Assembly: GCF_900111125.1 (NCBI RefSeq) | Contig: NZ_FOGE01000036.1 | Location: 1-42,553, forward strand | DNA length: 42,553 bases | Source of the DNA: Sphingobium sp. YR768 | GTDB taxonomy: Bacteria > Pseudomonadota > Alphaproteobacteria > Sphingomonadales > Sphingomonadaceae | Reading direction: 5' to 3' | In this document: piece by piece, positions 1 through 7,876 of the stretch | Layout of the letters: each line of letters begins with the position of its first letter | Position numbering within the stretch: the first letter of the stretch is position 1 | Made by a program: the position numbers and the translations under genes | The notes under the pieces: model-generated | The model's database searches: none | Seen by the model: only the letters and a program-made list of their open reading frames with translations | Told to the model about the DNA's origin: nothing

Positions 1-32
1 TGCTCGTCCGTGAGCCAATACAGGTCGCTCAT
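1..32 (-). CDS. IS5-family transposase, N-terminal 10 residues only
   Basis: Read on the minus strand, an ATG at 32-30 opens a frame giving MSDLYWLTDE before the window ends. A strong ribosome binding site (GAGGAG, 7 nt upstream) precedes it. I recognise this opening as typical of IS5-family DDE transposases that start MSDLYWLTDEQM. Only the start is visible, so length and integrity cannot be judged. The IS end should lie roughly between 33 and 52, where the neighbouring TonB-receptor reading frame takes over. The identification rests on memory of the family's N-terminus. Confidence 0.7.
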   Translation of the reverse strand, partial: MSDLYWLTDE

Positions 33-49
33 CTTCAATCTCCTCGCGG

Positions 50-985
50 AGCCTGAATCAGATCGAGCCGGTTATATCAATGGGTCCTGACCCTAGCAAC
101 GCGCAGCTGTTGCCGGGCTCGGAGTTCGACCCCGCTCCATCAAATGGCTTCCCCGTCCTATATCTTTTCGGAGGCAACAAGAACCTGAAACCGGAACGCG
201 CAACGACATGGAGCGTGTCAGTTGCCCTAACTCCCGAAGCTATGGAAGGATTCAAGGCCGAGGTCTCATATTTTAATACCCGCTATTATAACCGCGTCGG
301 GTCTCCGATCGTGGAATTTACCAAACTTTTCGATTCCGTATACAATCAGTACACACGACTGGACCCAACATCCGCCGAAGTGCTGGATTCCATCAACGGC
401 ATAACCGGGGTCTTTCAGAATTTCACAGATGGAGCATTCGACCCATCGTCAGTGTCAGCGATCGTACAGGATTATCTGCAAAATATATCCGTCCAGAAGC
501 TGGAAGGCATCGATTTCTCTGCAGCGTATACTCACGATTTCCAGCAATATGGCAGAGCAACAATCAATGGATCAGCCAGCTATTTGAAAAGTACACGCGA
601 GGTGATACCGGGCCTCCCTCTCGTCGAGCAGGTAGGAATAATCTTCACGCCGCCACATTGGCGGGGCCGCATTACTGCAAACTGGCAGAAGGACAATGTC
701 GACCTTTCTGCTACAGTTAATTATGTCGGCAAAACAGACGACAATCGGTTCGAGCCGACGGTGATCGTCGGTTCCTTTACGACGTTCGACACCGTCGCGA
801 CGATCCGCGGTAACTCCGCCAGTGGCATATTTACTAATGTCGAATGGCAGGTAGGGATACAAAATCTCTTCAATAGCAAGCCCCCTTCAATCAGGACCAA
901 CCGTGCAGCGCAGGTTCTCGTCGATTCGGTAAATCACTCCCTCTACGGTCGCACGGCCAGCATCACCTTGCGGAAGAGGTGGTGA
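50..985 (+). pseudogene. TonB-dependent receptor, C-terminal fragment truncated by an IS
   Basis: The frame encodes the last third of an outer-membrane TonB-dependent receptor: a NKNLKPERATTWS segment typical of the distal barrel, many amphipathic beta strands, an IQNLFN motif and a terminal strand ending ITLRKRW. Full receptors of this kind are about 900-1000 residues; about 310 remain. The ATG at 80 is not a real start, because receptor-like sequence (SLNQIEPVIS) continues upstream of it, and the frame meets a stop at 11-13 inside IS sequence. The stop codon abuts the ATG of the isopeptidase gene. In known proteobacterial lasso loci the equivalent receptor is thought to import the lasso peptide for cleavage. 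Truncation predicts loss of uptake unless another receptor substitutes. Confidence 0.85.
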
Positions 986-3109
986 ATGAGCCGGGCACTG
1001 CATGCCGCCTGCGTGATTGCGGTCTTGGGACTATGCTTATTCTCAACTGCGGCACGAGCTGAGCAATCCTGCGCTTCTTTACTGCCGAATGAGGAGATAG
1101 GCAGGGGGCGTGAGCCAGTCACGCCAGAAGCGTTGGCGGGATTACGTGACATTGGACCAGCGCCACGCCCGGACCGGAATCGCTCCCTTTTTTCGCTGTC
1201 CCCTGACGGTCGCCGGATCGCGTTCCAGCTTCACCAAGGCAATCCTTCGGAAAACCGTTACTGTGTGGGCATTGTGGTGATGTCTGCGCTGCACCCGGCC
1301 CGGCCTGAACTCGTCGACATCAGCCATGAACTCATCCTTGATACTCCCCCTCGGTATAACTGGGCTTCTTTCCATATTGGGGCACCCTTGCCGACCGCAC
1401 CGCGTTGGTCACCGGACGGGCGATCAATTTTCTACCTTAAGCGGATCGGCGGAAGTACGCAGATCTGGAAGGCCGATCTCGCGAGCGGGACGGTTGTGCA
1501 GGTCACTCACGCCAGTGTGGATGTCGATGATTTCCAGATCTCGCCCGGTGGTCACGAGATCAACTATGTCATTCGCCCTGGGGTAAAAACCAACAGCGCA
1601 GCGATCGACCGGGAAGGCCTAGCGGGATGGCGCTATGATGAGCGCGCATTTCCCGTGCGGGGCGCTCGCCCTCAAACACCCGGTTCGGACCGTGTTTACG
1701 TCGGGGTTGATCTTGAGACGGGCTTAGAGATGCCGGCCAGCGAGGCGGTGATCAACGACTTCATTCAATCCGATTCGAATGAAAACCGGATAGATTTAAC
1801 GATCAGTCGGGCGGGCGACAGCGCCTTCGGCGAACGGATTGACGCCTCCGGCTTCCCCGAGGATTTTCGTATCGCTGTAGAAACGCGGGCAGGCCGCCGT
1901 CATCCATGCTTGCTTGAGGAATGCCGTATAGGCTGGTTGGCACCTTTATGGTGGGCGCCGGATGGACGGAAAGTGCGGTTCTTTCGGCGGGAAGGCTGGG
2001 CCAATAGCCTGACCGCCGTCTACGAGTGGCTTCCAGGGAGCCGACGGGTCCAGCGACTTCTGCTGACCAGCGACTATCTCGTCGAATGTCAGCCAATAGG
2101 CGATGACTTGGCCTGTCTGCGCGAGCGTTCAAGAGAACCAAGGCATTTCGTTAGATTTGACCTCGACCACAGGAGGGAAAAGCAGATTTTCGATCCGAAC
2201 CCGGATTTCTCACACTTGGCCATGGGCCAAGTCGAGCGGATGAACTGGCGCAATAGCGAAGGCGTCCCATTTTATGGCGATCTGGTTTATCCCGTCGGAT
2301 ACACCGAGGGACTTCGCTATCCTTTAATCGTCGTACAATATCGAACCAAAGGCTTTCTTCGCGGAGGGATCGGCGACGAATATCCAATCCAGGTTTTTGC
2401 CAACCGGGGCTATTTTGTCCTAAGTGTCGATAACCTTACATATGAGGATATCGTTGGCAAACAAGCCAGTGTTGGCGCCTTGGTCTCGGCGTTCAATCAC
2501 GATTTTGCAGGACGCAGGAACATCCTTTCAGCCATTGAAGTCGCAACTCGCTCTTTGATCAGCCGTGGCTTTATCGATTCAAGGAGGATCGGAATTACGG
2601 GGTTGAGTGATGGATGCACTACCGTGCAATTCGCAGCCATTCATTCCGTGCTATTCTCCGCCGGTTCCGTATCGGGCTGTGGGTGGGAGCCCACTCAAGA
2701 TGCATTTCTGGGGCCCATGGTCGCACAGTCTTATCACGAAGGCGGGTGGCCACGATTGATCGACAAGAACCCTGATTTCTGGAACCAGATATCGCTGATT
2801 GATCAGGCGGAGCGCGTGAAGTTTCCCATCTTGTTTCAAGCCGCCGATAGCGAATATCTTGCAATGCTTGCGGGGTTTACGGCAATCAGACAGGCCGAAA
2901 TCCCGAGCGACATGTACATCTACCCGAATGAGGATCACATTAAATCGCAGCCGGCGCATCGCCTCTCGGTGTATCGCCGAAATCTCGACTGGTTCGACTT
3001 CTGGCTGCAAGATACCCAACCGGCCACTGCGTATCCAAGTAAGGAATTGACCAGCTGGTTGGCAATGAAACGCATATGGCTATCACGGCTTCCGTCGTCG
3101 GAAAATTGA
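986..3109 (+). CDS. Lasso peptide isopeptidase (S9 prolyl-oligopeptidase fold, secreted)
   Basis: This 707-residue protein begins with a signal peptide (hydrophobic core about residues 8-19, cleavage near ARA/EQ). An N-terminal beta-propeller with SPDGR-type blade motifs follows (about 65-400), then a C-terminal alpha/beta hydrolase domain. The visible catalytic triad is Ser541 in GLSDG, Asp621 in AADSEY and His651 in NEDH. This matches AtxE2 and the sphingopyxin isopeptidase, which hydrolyse the macrolactam bond of imported lasso peptides in the periplasm. The gene starts directly after the receptor stop codon and converges with the lasso operon, leaving 30 bp between stop codons. It appears intact. 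A general dipeptidyl peptidase is the alternative, but the setting next to lasso genes makes isopeptidase far likelier. Confidence 0.9.
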   Translation: MSRALHAACVIAVLGLCLFSTAARAEQSCASLLPNEEIGRGREPVTPEALAGLRDIGPAPRPDRNRSLFSLSPDGRRIAFQLHQGNPSENRYCVGIVVMSALHPARPELVDISHELILDTPPRYNWASFHIGAPLPTAPRWSPDGRSIFYLKRIGGSTQIWKADLASGTVVQVTHASVDVDDFQISPGGHEINYVIRPGVKTNSAAIDREGLAGWRYDERAFPVRGARPQTPGSDRVYVGVDLETGLEMPASEAVINDFIQSDSNENRIDLTISRAGDSAFGERIDASGFPEDFRIAVETRAGRRHPCLLEECRIGWLAPLWWAPDGRKVRFFRREGWANSLTAVYEWLPGSRRVQRLLLTSDYLVECQPIGDDLACLRERSREPRHFVRFDLDHRREKQIFDPNPDFSHLAMGQVERMNWRNSEGVPFYGDLVYPVGYTEGLRYPLIVVQYRTKGFLRGGIGDEYPIQVFANRGYFVLSVDNLTYEDIVGKQASVGALVSAFNHDFAGRRNILSAIEVATRSLISRGFIDSRRIGITGLSDGCTTVQFAAIHSVLFSAGSVSGCGWEPTQDAFLGPMVAQSYHEGGWPRLIDKNPDFWNQISLIDQAERVKFPILFQAADSEYLAMLAGFTAIRQAEIPSDMYIYPNEDHIKSQPAHRLSVYRRNLDWFDFWLQDTQPATAYPSKELTSWLAMKRIWLSRLPSSEN

Positions 3110-3139
3110 CGGGGCGACATTTCTATAAATAGCCTGCTC

Positions 3140-4894
3140 TTATGCTGTCGACCAGCTTCTCACCCACGCCTCGGCATCAAGAAGCGCCATGATTCTGGGA
3201 CAATCGGAGGGGGCAATGTGTCCACCGGACCGCAGAGCCGTTTCAATCGCGTTGCGGTCAAGCAGGCCATTCGCGGAAAGCTGCCCATCGACCAAGCGGT
3301 CCGCGATAGAGCGGCGATGGCCCTGTATGAATTGCGCGACGAAGCCGTCGGGACCGCCTTTCCCCTGCCGACGTAAAATTGCCCGAGGAAGCCTTTTCGA
3401 AAACGCCTTTCTTGCAATTGCGCGATCACATCCACCTTCAACCACCCACCAGCTTGGTACACTCAAGCAAAATTCCATCACAGGTTGAGACAGCAATGGG
3501 CTGATCATCGGAATCGAAAGATTTTTGTCTCGGTGCTCGATATGATGGAGGGCTCGTAATATCTGCGCGACGTGGCCCTTTTTGCCGGCTGGCATAGACT
3601 CGGGTGGAGAAAACCACGGATGTTCAATAGGATCCTCACGCACTGAGTTCAGGAAGTCTTGATGCAAATATGTTTCTGCTACTTGCCAAGGCAGGCCCGG
3701 TGCAAATTTTCGAGAAATGCGCAATGCTTCTGTGATAACCTCCCAAATGTTCGCACCAGTAATCTGACAAATGTCGCGGACGGTCTGCATCAGCGCAGTT
3801 GACAATCCTTGATCTTCATATCGATCAATAAGCGGACGAGCAGAATGAGTTGAGTAAAATACATTATCTCCTCCAGCGCCTACAAAGAAGCTATCTGCAC
3901 CCGTACTGGCGGCCGCATCTCGCACTATCTTATTATATGCCTGCTCATGCGATTTCCCGGAAGGAATTGGAATATTTGCGGCGGTCGATTCGCTGATATT
4001 GATATCCGCTTCAAGATAGATCGCTTCGATGAGGTTCGCCTCGATCGCCGTGCAGACCTGCCTGGCATATACGCGCTCATCACCGGCTGGATCGTTGGTG
4101 ACCGCAGTCACGCATGTAACTTCGATACCTGCTCGAGCCAAGCATTCCGCGACAATGGAGGAATCTAGACCGCCAGAGAGGCCAACCAGCGGATGGGAAT
4201 AGCAGGAAGCCCATGTTTTTATCGTCGAGCTGACGAGTTGAAAAAGATCTGCGGCACATTGCTCGGAATTTGCGTGACGGTCGGTCGCGACATAATCCCA
4301 CGGGCTCCAGAAAAGGGTTTGTTTGATTCCTTCCGTACCTATTGTCAGCATGCAACCGCCTTGAAGTTGGTTAATACCAGACAGCCCTGTCTCCTCAGAG
4401 GGGAGCTGAACATGGTACAAAGATTTTCCTACAGAGCGCCAATTTACTGATGGGCGAACCAATCCCGCGCCGATCAGAGTTGAAATATCCGATGCGCAGG
4501 CAATCATTTCGCCGCGCGTCGTATAATAGCAAGGCAGAGCGCCTGTAGGATCGCGCAGGATTTTTACTTCTCTTGATCGATCTATGATTGCGACATAGGC
4601 GCCCCAATAATCATCTCGAAGCGACCTAACGGGATCTCTAATAACTTCGATAGTCTCATTCTCTTCAAACTGAGCGACCTTCCCTGAAGTTTGGCGCCCA
4701 GAAAACAATGTCCCCACTATGGCTCCACCTCCTGTCGGCAGTGGAAGAATATTTTCGGGGCTTTCAGCAAATATAATGATGTGATCGCCGCGATAAACTT
4801 CGCTAAGCGCAGTGTTGGCAGCAACCTGCCGCAAAATCTGTTCACATTCTTCAATTTGACCGAAGGCGAGGATCAGGTACCGCGACATTGTCAT
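3140..4894 (-). CDS. Lasso peptide macrolactam synthetase (C protein, asparagine synthetase-like)
   Basis: The 584-residue protein has an inactive glutaminase-like N-terminal half (LRDDYWGAY, LRDPTGALPCYY) and an ATP-pyrophosphatase half with the PP-loop SGGLDSS at 240-246 and a downstream GDERVYAR segment. This is the architecture of lasso cyclases such as McjC. They adenylate the side chain of the ring-forming Asp or Glu and join it to the new N-terminal amine of the core. It lacks an N-terminal catalytic Cys, which separates it from true glutamine-dependent asparagine synthetases. Its ATG overlaps the stop of the upstream B gene in an ATGA, so the two are translationally coupled. An in-frame ATG two codons later is an alternative start. 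Confidence 0.92.
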   Translation of the reverse strand: MTMSRYLILAFGQIEECEQILRQVAANTALSEVYRGDHIIIFAESPENILPLPTGGGAIVGTLFSGRQTSGKVAQFEENETIEVIRDPVRSLRDDYWGAYVAIIDRSREVKILRDPTGALPCYYTTRGEMIACASDISTLIGAGLVRPSVNWRSVGKSLYHVQLPSEETGLSGINQLQGGCMLTIGTEGIKQTLFWSPWDYVATDRHANSEQCAADLFQLVSSTIKTWASCYSHPLVGLSGGLDSSIVAECLARAGIEVTCVTAVTNDPAGDERVYARQVCTAIEANLIEAIYLEADINISESTAANIPIPSGKSHEQAYNKIVRDAAASTGADSFFVGAGGDNVFYSTHSARPLIDRYEDQGLSTALMQTVRDICQITGANIWEVITEALRISRKFAPGLPWQVAETYLHQDFLNSVREDPIEHPWFSPPESMPAGKKGHVAQILRALHHIEHRDKNLSIPMISPLLSQPVMEFCLSVPSWWVVEGGCDRAIARKAFSKRLPRAILRRQGKGGPDGFVAQFIQGHRRSIADRLVDGQLSANGLLDRNAIETALRSGGHIAPSDCPRIMALLDAEAWVRSWSTA

Positions 4895-5565
4895 GCTACC
4901 AATATCGGCGTGAACATTTGCGCGCGATCTGGACTTTCATTGACGACCACATCGCCGTCCTGAACCCAACAATGTGCTGCGAACGGCGCAGCCTGGATGC
5001 CAATCACAAGCAACGGAGATAGGCCGTATTTCCGGCAGGTGGCCACGAGTGCAAGGGATCGAGGCAAGCAACGATCGTGACTACCCAACAGCAAATCTGA
5101 AAATCGGAAAGCGTGCACCAACCGAACAAGATCGCGCTGCGCCCCTCTTACCGTCTTGCGGGAAGATGAACTCCGAATGTTTTTAATTCTATCTATCAGG
5201 CTCGAGAATGAATGATGGCGCACGCGCCATGTCCAAATCAAGCGGCTTGCGATCGCGCAGACCGCGAGTTGAAAGGAAGGAAATCGACCATCAAGGCCAA
5301 TCTCGACCGCCGGTGGTGGAAGGGATGCAAATTTGATGTTGAAGCATTGCGGTGGATGCTCAGTTTCCACCAGTATCCCTTGCTGGGCAAGATGTTCGAG
5401 TATCTGCACATCGTCGCAGGATGGCTGAAAGCCATCAATCCAGCGCGAGAAAGCTCCAACGAAGTGGCTGGGTAGCGCGAAATAACGGCCAGTGCGCGCA
5501 TCTAGAAATATGACGGCGCCAGCACTTTTGCAAAAGCAAAGATCGTCACAGAGCATGAATTGCAT
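4891..5565 (-). CDS. Lasso peptide B protein: fused RiPP recognition element and leader peptidase
   Basis: The 224-residue protein has a PqqD-like recognition domain at about 1-75 (GAVIFLDARTGRYFALP, then a helix-rich end) and a transglutaminase-like cysteine protease domain at about 95-224. The protease carries Cys166 in DRCLPRS and His198 in AAHCWV. At the position where McjB has its catalytic Asp (12 residues after the His) there is Glu210. The protein binds the precursor leader and cuts it to free Gly1 for cyclisation. I placed the start at the ATG at 5565, which has AGGAA six nt upstream. An earlier in-frame ATG at 5589 falls inside the intercistronic hairpin and is unlikely. Translationally coupled to the cyclase gene. 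Confidence 0.9.
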   Translation of the reverse strand: MQFMLCDDLCFCKSAGAVIFLDARTGRYFALPSHFVGAFSRWIDGFQPSCDDVQILEHLAQQGILVETEHPPQCFNIKFASLPPPAVEIGLDGRFPSFQLAVCAIASRLIWTWRVRHHSFSSLIDRIKNIRSSSSRKTVRGAQRDLVRLVHAFRFSDLLLGSHDRCLPRSLALVATCRKYGLSPLLVIGIQAAPFAAHCWVQDGDVVVNESPDRAQMFTPILVA

Positions 5566-5582
5566 CTTTGTTTCCTGGATGA

Positions 5583-5616
5583 AGGGCACGCGTGCCCTAG
5601 TGGGCTCACGTGCCCT
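5583..5616 (-). promoter_or_regulatory. Intercistronic hairpin between lasso precursor and B gene
   Basis: The 57-nt gap between precursor stop and B start holds a 16-nt perfect palindrome (AGGGCACG/CGTGCCCT, 5583-5598). A second copy of GTGCCCT at 5610-5616 can also pair with AGGGCAC at 5583-5589 in a 7-bp stem, with an inner GCCC/GGGC hairpin. No T-run follows. This suggests partial termination or mRNA stabilisation that keeps precursor transcript in excess over enzymes. Function is inferred from position; I made no folding calculation. Confidence 0.55.
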
Positions 5617-5622
5617 CGCGCA

Positions 5623-5757
5623 TCAGTCGTCCGCGAGACCGGGTTGATTCTGCAGACCGCCGATTCCGTCATTGTATCTGCTGCCAGATCCCTTGGTCTC
5701 TTCGACCACAAGGCCGAGGTCGATCAGGTCGGTTTCCGGATGGTTGTCGCGTTCCAT
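5623..5757 (-). CDS. Lasso peptide precursor A (sphingonodin/syanodin-like)
   Basis: A 44-codon frame starts at an ATG with a near-perfect ribosome binding site (AAGGAGGT, 5-7 nt upstream). The 22-residue leader ends in VEETK, placing the conserved Thr at position -2 before Gly1, as lasso proteases require. The core is the ring segment GSGSRYND followed by the tail GIGGLQNQPGLADD. Gly1 and Asp8 would close an eight-residue macrolactam. The ADD ending and glycine-rich ring resemble, from memory, sphingonodin I and syanodin I, which end SDD and LDD. It lies first in the A-B-C operon, 57 nt before B. The hand-calculated monoisotopic mass of the cyclised core is about 2171.98 Da. Function is inferred from motif and context; the exact sequence appears new to me. 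Confidence 0.9.
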   Translation of the reverse strand: MERDNHPETDLIDLGLVVEETKGSGSRYNDGIGGLQNQPGLADD

Positions 5758-5932
5758 ACTTACCTCCTTCTTGGATATGCTGCGAAGTTGCAGCTCCCGG
5801 AGGGTAAATCAGGAAATGCGTGATCAGCGATCTTATAAGGTCGCAAGTGCGCAACTAACCGGTACCGTCCCTTGCGAAAGCCATTTTCGGCGACGATGGC
5901 ACCATGTAACCATCTGATTTCATTTACCATGG

Positions 5933-6547
5933 CTATAAAGAGATGGCTTCCCATATCCTGCCCACGCGACGAATTCGTCGCCGGTGATAGGCCCACAGAG
6001 CCTCAAAGCGGTCGGGACCTCGACCGGAAATGGTCGCGATCCCGACCGCCCGGAGCTCTTCTTCGAGGTTTCGCAACACCCGAGCTTCTCCTAGGCGGGC
6101 GATGTGGAGTCGTTCCGTCGCCGATCGAAGCGCCCTTCTATGTTCATGATCGTCGCCGGCCTGCGCGATCGCCAGAAACAAGTTCGTCGCCGCTGTCGCA
6201 AATGCGCGCCCATCCGCTTCCGTCTCGGCATAGGACTGCGCTTCGAAGGCAGCGGCCGGACGGCTTGCCTTGAGTATGAGGCGTATCAGGTGACCGTGCC
6301 ACCGGTAGAGATCGCGCAAGGCGTCGGGTGACATCACCGGCAAGCGATAGCCGCCGCCAACAGCAATCTCGAGCATATGCTCACCGACCAGGCGCTGCGC
6401 GGCGTCCCGCAGGGGGGACACGGATACGCCATATTCAACGGCCAGCGCCCTCTCGTTGAGGATACCGCCCCAGGCAAACCGCCCAGCCATGATATCGGCC
6501 TTGAGGAGCAGATAGGCCCTTTCGGCCAGGACGGGCTCGGCAGACAT
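5933..6547 (-). CDS. GntR-family transcriptional regulator
   Basis: The 204-residue protein has an N-terminal winged helix-turn-helix (about 8-68: RAYLLLKADIMAGRF, then ILNERALAVEYGVSVSPLRDA, then GGGYRLP) characteristic of the GntR/FadR group. A helical C-terminal part resembles a short, degenerate FCD-type ligand-binding domain. I chose the ATG at 6547; a TTG three codons earlier is possible, and neither has a clear ribosome binding site. It lies 9-18 nt behind the HTH gene on the same strand, so it is probably cotranscribed with it. It ends 175 bp upstream of the lasso precursor, transcribed towards it. A role in controlling the lasso operon is plausible but inferred only from position. 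Confidence 0.8.
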   Translation of the reverse strand: MSAEPVLAERAYLLLKADIMAGRFAWGGILNERALAVEYGVSVSPLRDAAQRLVGEHMLEIAVGGGYRLPVMSPDALRDLYRWHGHLIRLILKASRPAAAFEAQSYAETEADGRAFATAATNLFLAIAQAGDDHEHRRALRSATERLHIARLGEARVLRNLEEELRAVGIATISGRGPDRFEALWAYHRRRIRRVGRIWEAISL

Positions 6548-6565
6548 GCCGGACAACGCCGTTCA

Positions 6566-6973
6566 TCAAGCTGGCCGCGGAGCAGTGCCGCCCCGTGAAG
6601 CCAGGCGGGCCACCGCGACTGCGTGATGGCGACTCACGACGTCAAGAATGTCGCGTTCCAGTTCCCACAGGTCGTCCAGGAGAAGCAGTTCGTGAGGGAC
6701 GGCCATCTTTTGCTCCACTGCAAGAAGGAAAATGAACAGGTGAGACGACGACCTGCGTAGCGCATGCGCGCAGCGGATATGGTCCTCGAGCGAGGCCGTC
6801 CCGGCCCCGCCTTCGAGTTCGCGAATCCAGCGTTCAGTACGGCCGACAGCTTTTCCCAGGCTGCGCTGAGAGATTCTGTCTCTGCGGCGCCACCGTTCGA
6901 CGAGCTTTCCGGAAAGCTCCTTGATCGATGAGAATATGTCGCCACCGATCGCTTGGGGACTTTGAAGCGTCAT
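6566..6973 (-). CDS. Helix-turn-helix protein (XRE-like)
   Basis: The 135-residue protein has an N-terminal HTH of the XRE type at about residues 28-60 (RDRISQRSLGKAVGRTERWIRELEGG) followed by a segment (SLEDHIRCAHALRRS) that looks like the end of the DNA-binding fold. The C-terminal half is hydrophobic and helical with no recognised domain. The start is the ATG at 6973, preceded by AGGGAG at 8 nt; an upstream TTG at 7000 is less likely. It is followed closely by the GntR gene in the same orientation. It could regulate the lasso or conjugation genes. The target is unknown. Confidence 0.65.
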   Translation of the reverse strand: MTLQSPQAIGGDIFSSIKELSGKLVERWRRRDRISQRSLGKAVGRTERWIRELEGGAGTASLEDHIRCAHALRRSSSHLFIFLLAVEQKMAVPHELLLLDDLWELERDILDVVSRHHAVAVARLASRGGTAPRPA

Positions 6974-7124
6974 CTGCAGGTCTCCCTGACAGCGGCTCAA
7001 AAGTCCAACTCACATCGCCTATTCGCGGCAATTTGTTGTAAATAAAACCTATCGTCAAGCCACAGATCATTGCATCTGCGAGACTAATTTCCGGTAACCG
7101 CTCGAAATTGTCCCGCCTACGCGA

Positions 7125-7562
7125 CTATCTCGCAGAACGATGGGCAGGACGTCCGGTCTTGACTGGCATGTCGCGGAAACACTGAACGATTTTGATGTCT
7201 TCGGTCGCCTGCATGTGGACCAGGGCGGAGAGATAGAGTCTCCAGACCTGGGGCGAGGGATGGATGGCCTGCGACTGGCGCACTGCTTCGATAATGTCGT
7301 CGACGAGGCGTGAGAGGGCGTTGGACGTGCCGACATGTCGAACCTTACGTCCGCCAAGACGATCCAGCTTGGGGTCGAGCAATTCCGCGATGAGATCGTC
7401 CGCCGCACATCGATGGAGAAGATCGACGGCAATGAACAGTGTCGTTCCATAAGGCAGAAAATCCCCGGCGAGATGGCATAGCCGGCAATGGCACTGCAGG
7501 AACAGATGAATGCCCTCGTCGGACAGTTGAAGCTTGTACGCCCTGGACTGCTGACTCCCCAT
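7125..7562 (-). CDS. Hypothetical protein, divergent to the tra operon
   Basis: I do not recognise this 145-residue protein. It is cysteine- and histidine-rich near the N-terminus (LQCHCRLCHLAGD at about 23-35), then helical, with a segment resembling a globular regulator (SRLVDDIIEAVRQS). The ATG at 7562 has GGGAGA about 6 nt upstream, which supports real translation. It is transcribed away from the conjugation operon, across a 314-bp intergenic region with a repeat array. A regulator or entry-control role for the tra genes is possible from this position but not shown by sequence. Confidence 0.55.
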   Translation of the reverse strand: MGSQQSRAYKLQLSDEGIHLFLQCHCRLCHLAGDFLPYGTTLFIAVDLLHRCAADDLIAELLDPKLDRLGGRKVRHVGTSNALSRLVDDIIEAVRQSQAIHPSPQVWRLYLSALVHMQATEDIKIVQCFRDMPVKTGRPAHRSAR

Positions 7563-7669
7563 AGTCGTTCTCCCGACGCAGGCAGCGATTCTTTCGCGGT
7601 CGATATGCCTGCGAGTCTACCGATTCCGCGTGACGTGATCGAATCCGGGACAAGGAACAGAAGGTGAAA

Positions 7670-7753
7670 CCGGAAATATACTTCCGGTTTGCGGAAGTGA
7701 TTTTCCGATAACCGGAAATGAAGTGCCTTAAACCGGAACTGAGATTCCTCATC
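7670..7753. repeat. Four tandem 21-bp repeats in the divergent promoter region of the tra operon
   Basis: Units begin at 7670, 7691, 7712 and 7733, exactly 21 bp apart. Each starts CCGGAA (GCGGAA in unit 2) and shares a loose pattern CCGGAANTGANNTTCC. In units 1 and 2 the left half is mirrored 6 nt later by TTCCGG or TTCCG, forming dyads at 7670-7687 and 7692-7707. The period equals two helical turns, so a protein would bind on one face of the DNA. The array lies in the 314-bp non-coding stretch 7563-7876, 124 bp before dsbC and 107 bp before the minus-strand gene. I see nothing else convincing in that stretch. Operator array or iteron-like site; the binding protein is unknown. Confidence 0.75.
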
Positions 7754-7876
7754 CCTTGTGCAGAGAAAGGATGTTCCGCCACTCAAGTCCGTGTCGAGAC
7801 GGCAGCAAGGGCGAGAATTTCCGAACGATCGGCAGCCCGGTGTCCGTCTCATCCCCACTCAGGGAGACTAGCGGTC

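Noticed and set aside
80..985. ATG at 80 as the true start of a 301-residue protein
   Set aside because: Receptor-like sequence continues upstream of it in the same frame, there is no signal peptide and no ribosome binding site; it is an internal Met of a truncated receptor.
5502..5823. Longer frames on both strands across the lasso precursor (minus 5502-5711, plus 5560-5823)
   Set aside because: They overlap the precursor in other frames, have no ribosome binding sites and no sensible protein features; the 44-codon gene has both motif and context support.
5821..5880. TATAAG-like -10 element for the lasso operon on the minus strand
   Set aside because: No -35 sequence at suitable spacing; too weak to call a promoter.
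7067..7858. Minus-strand 263-residue frame overlapping the repeat array
   Set aside because: Ser/Arg/Pro-rich sequence in a different frame from the 145-residue gene, which has a proper ribosome binding site; also crosses the non-coding array.
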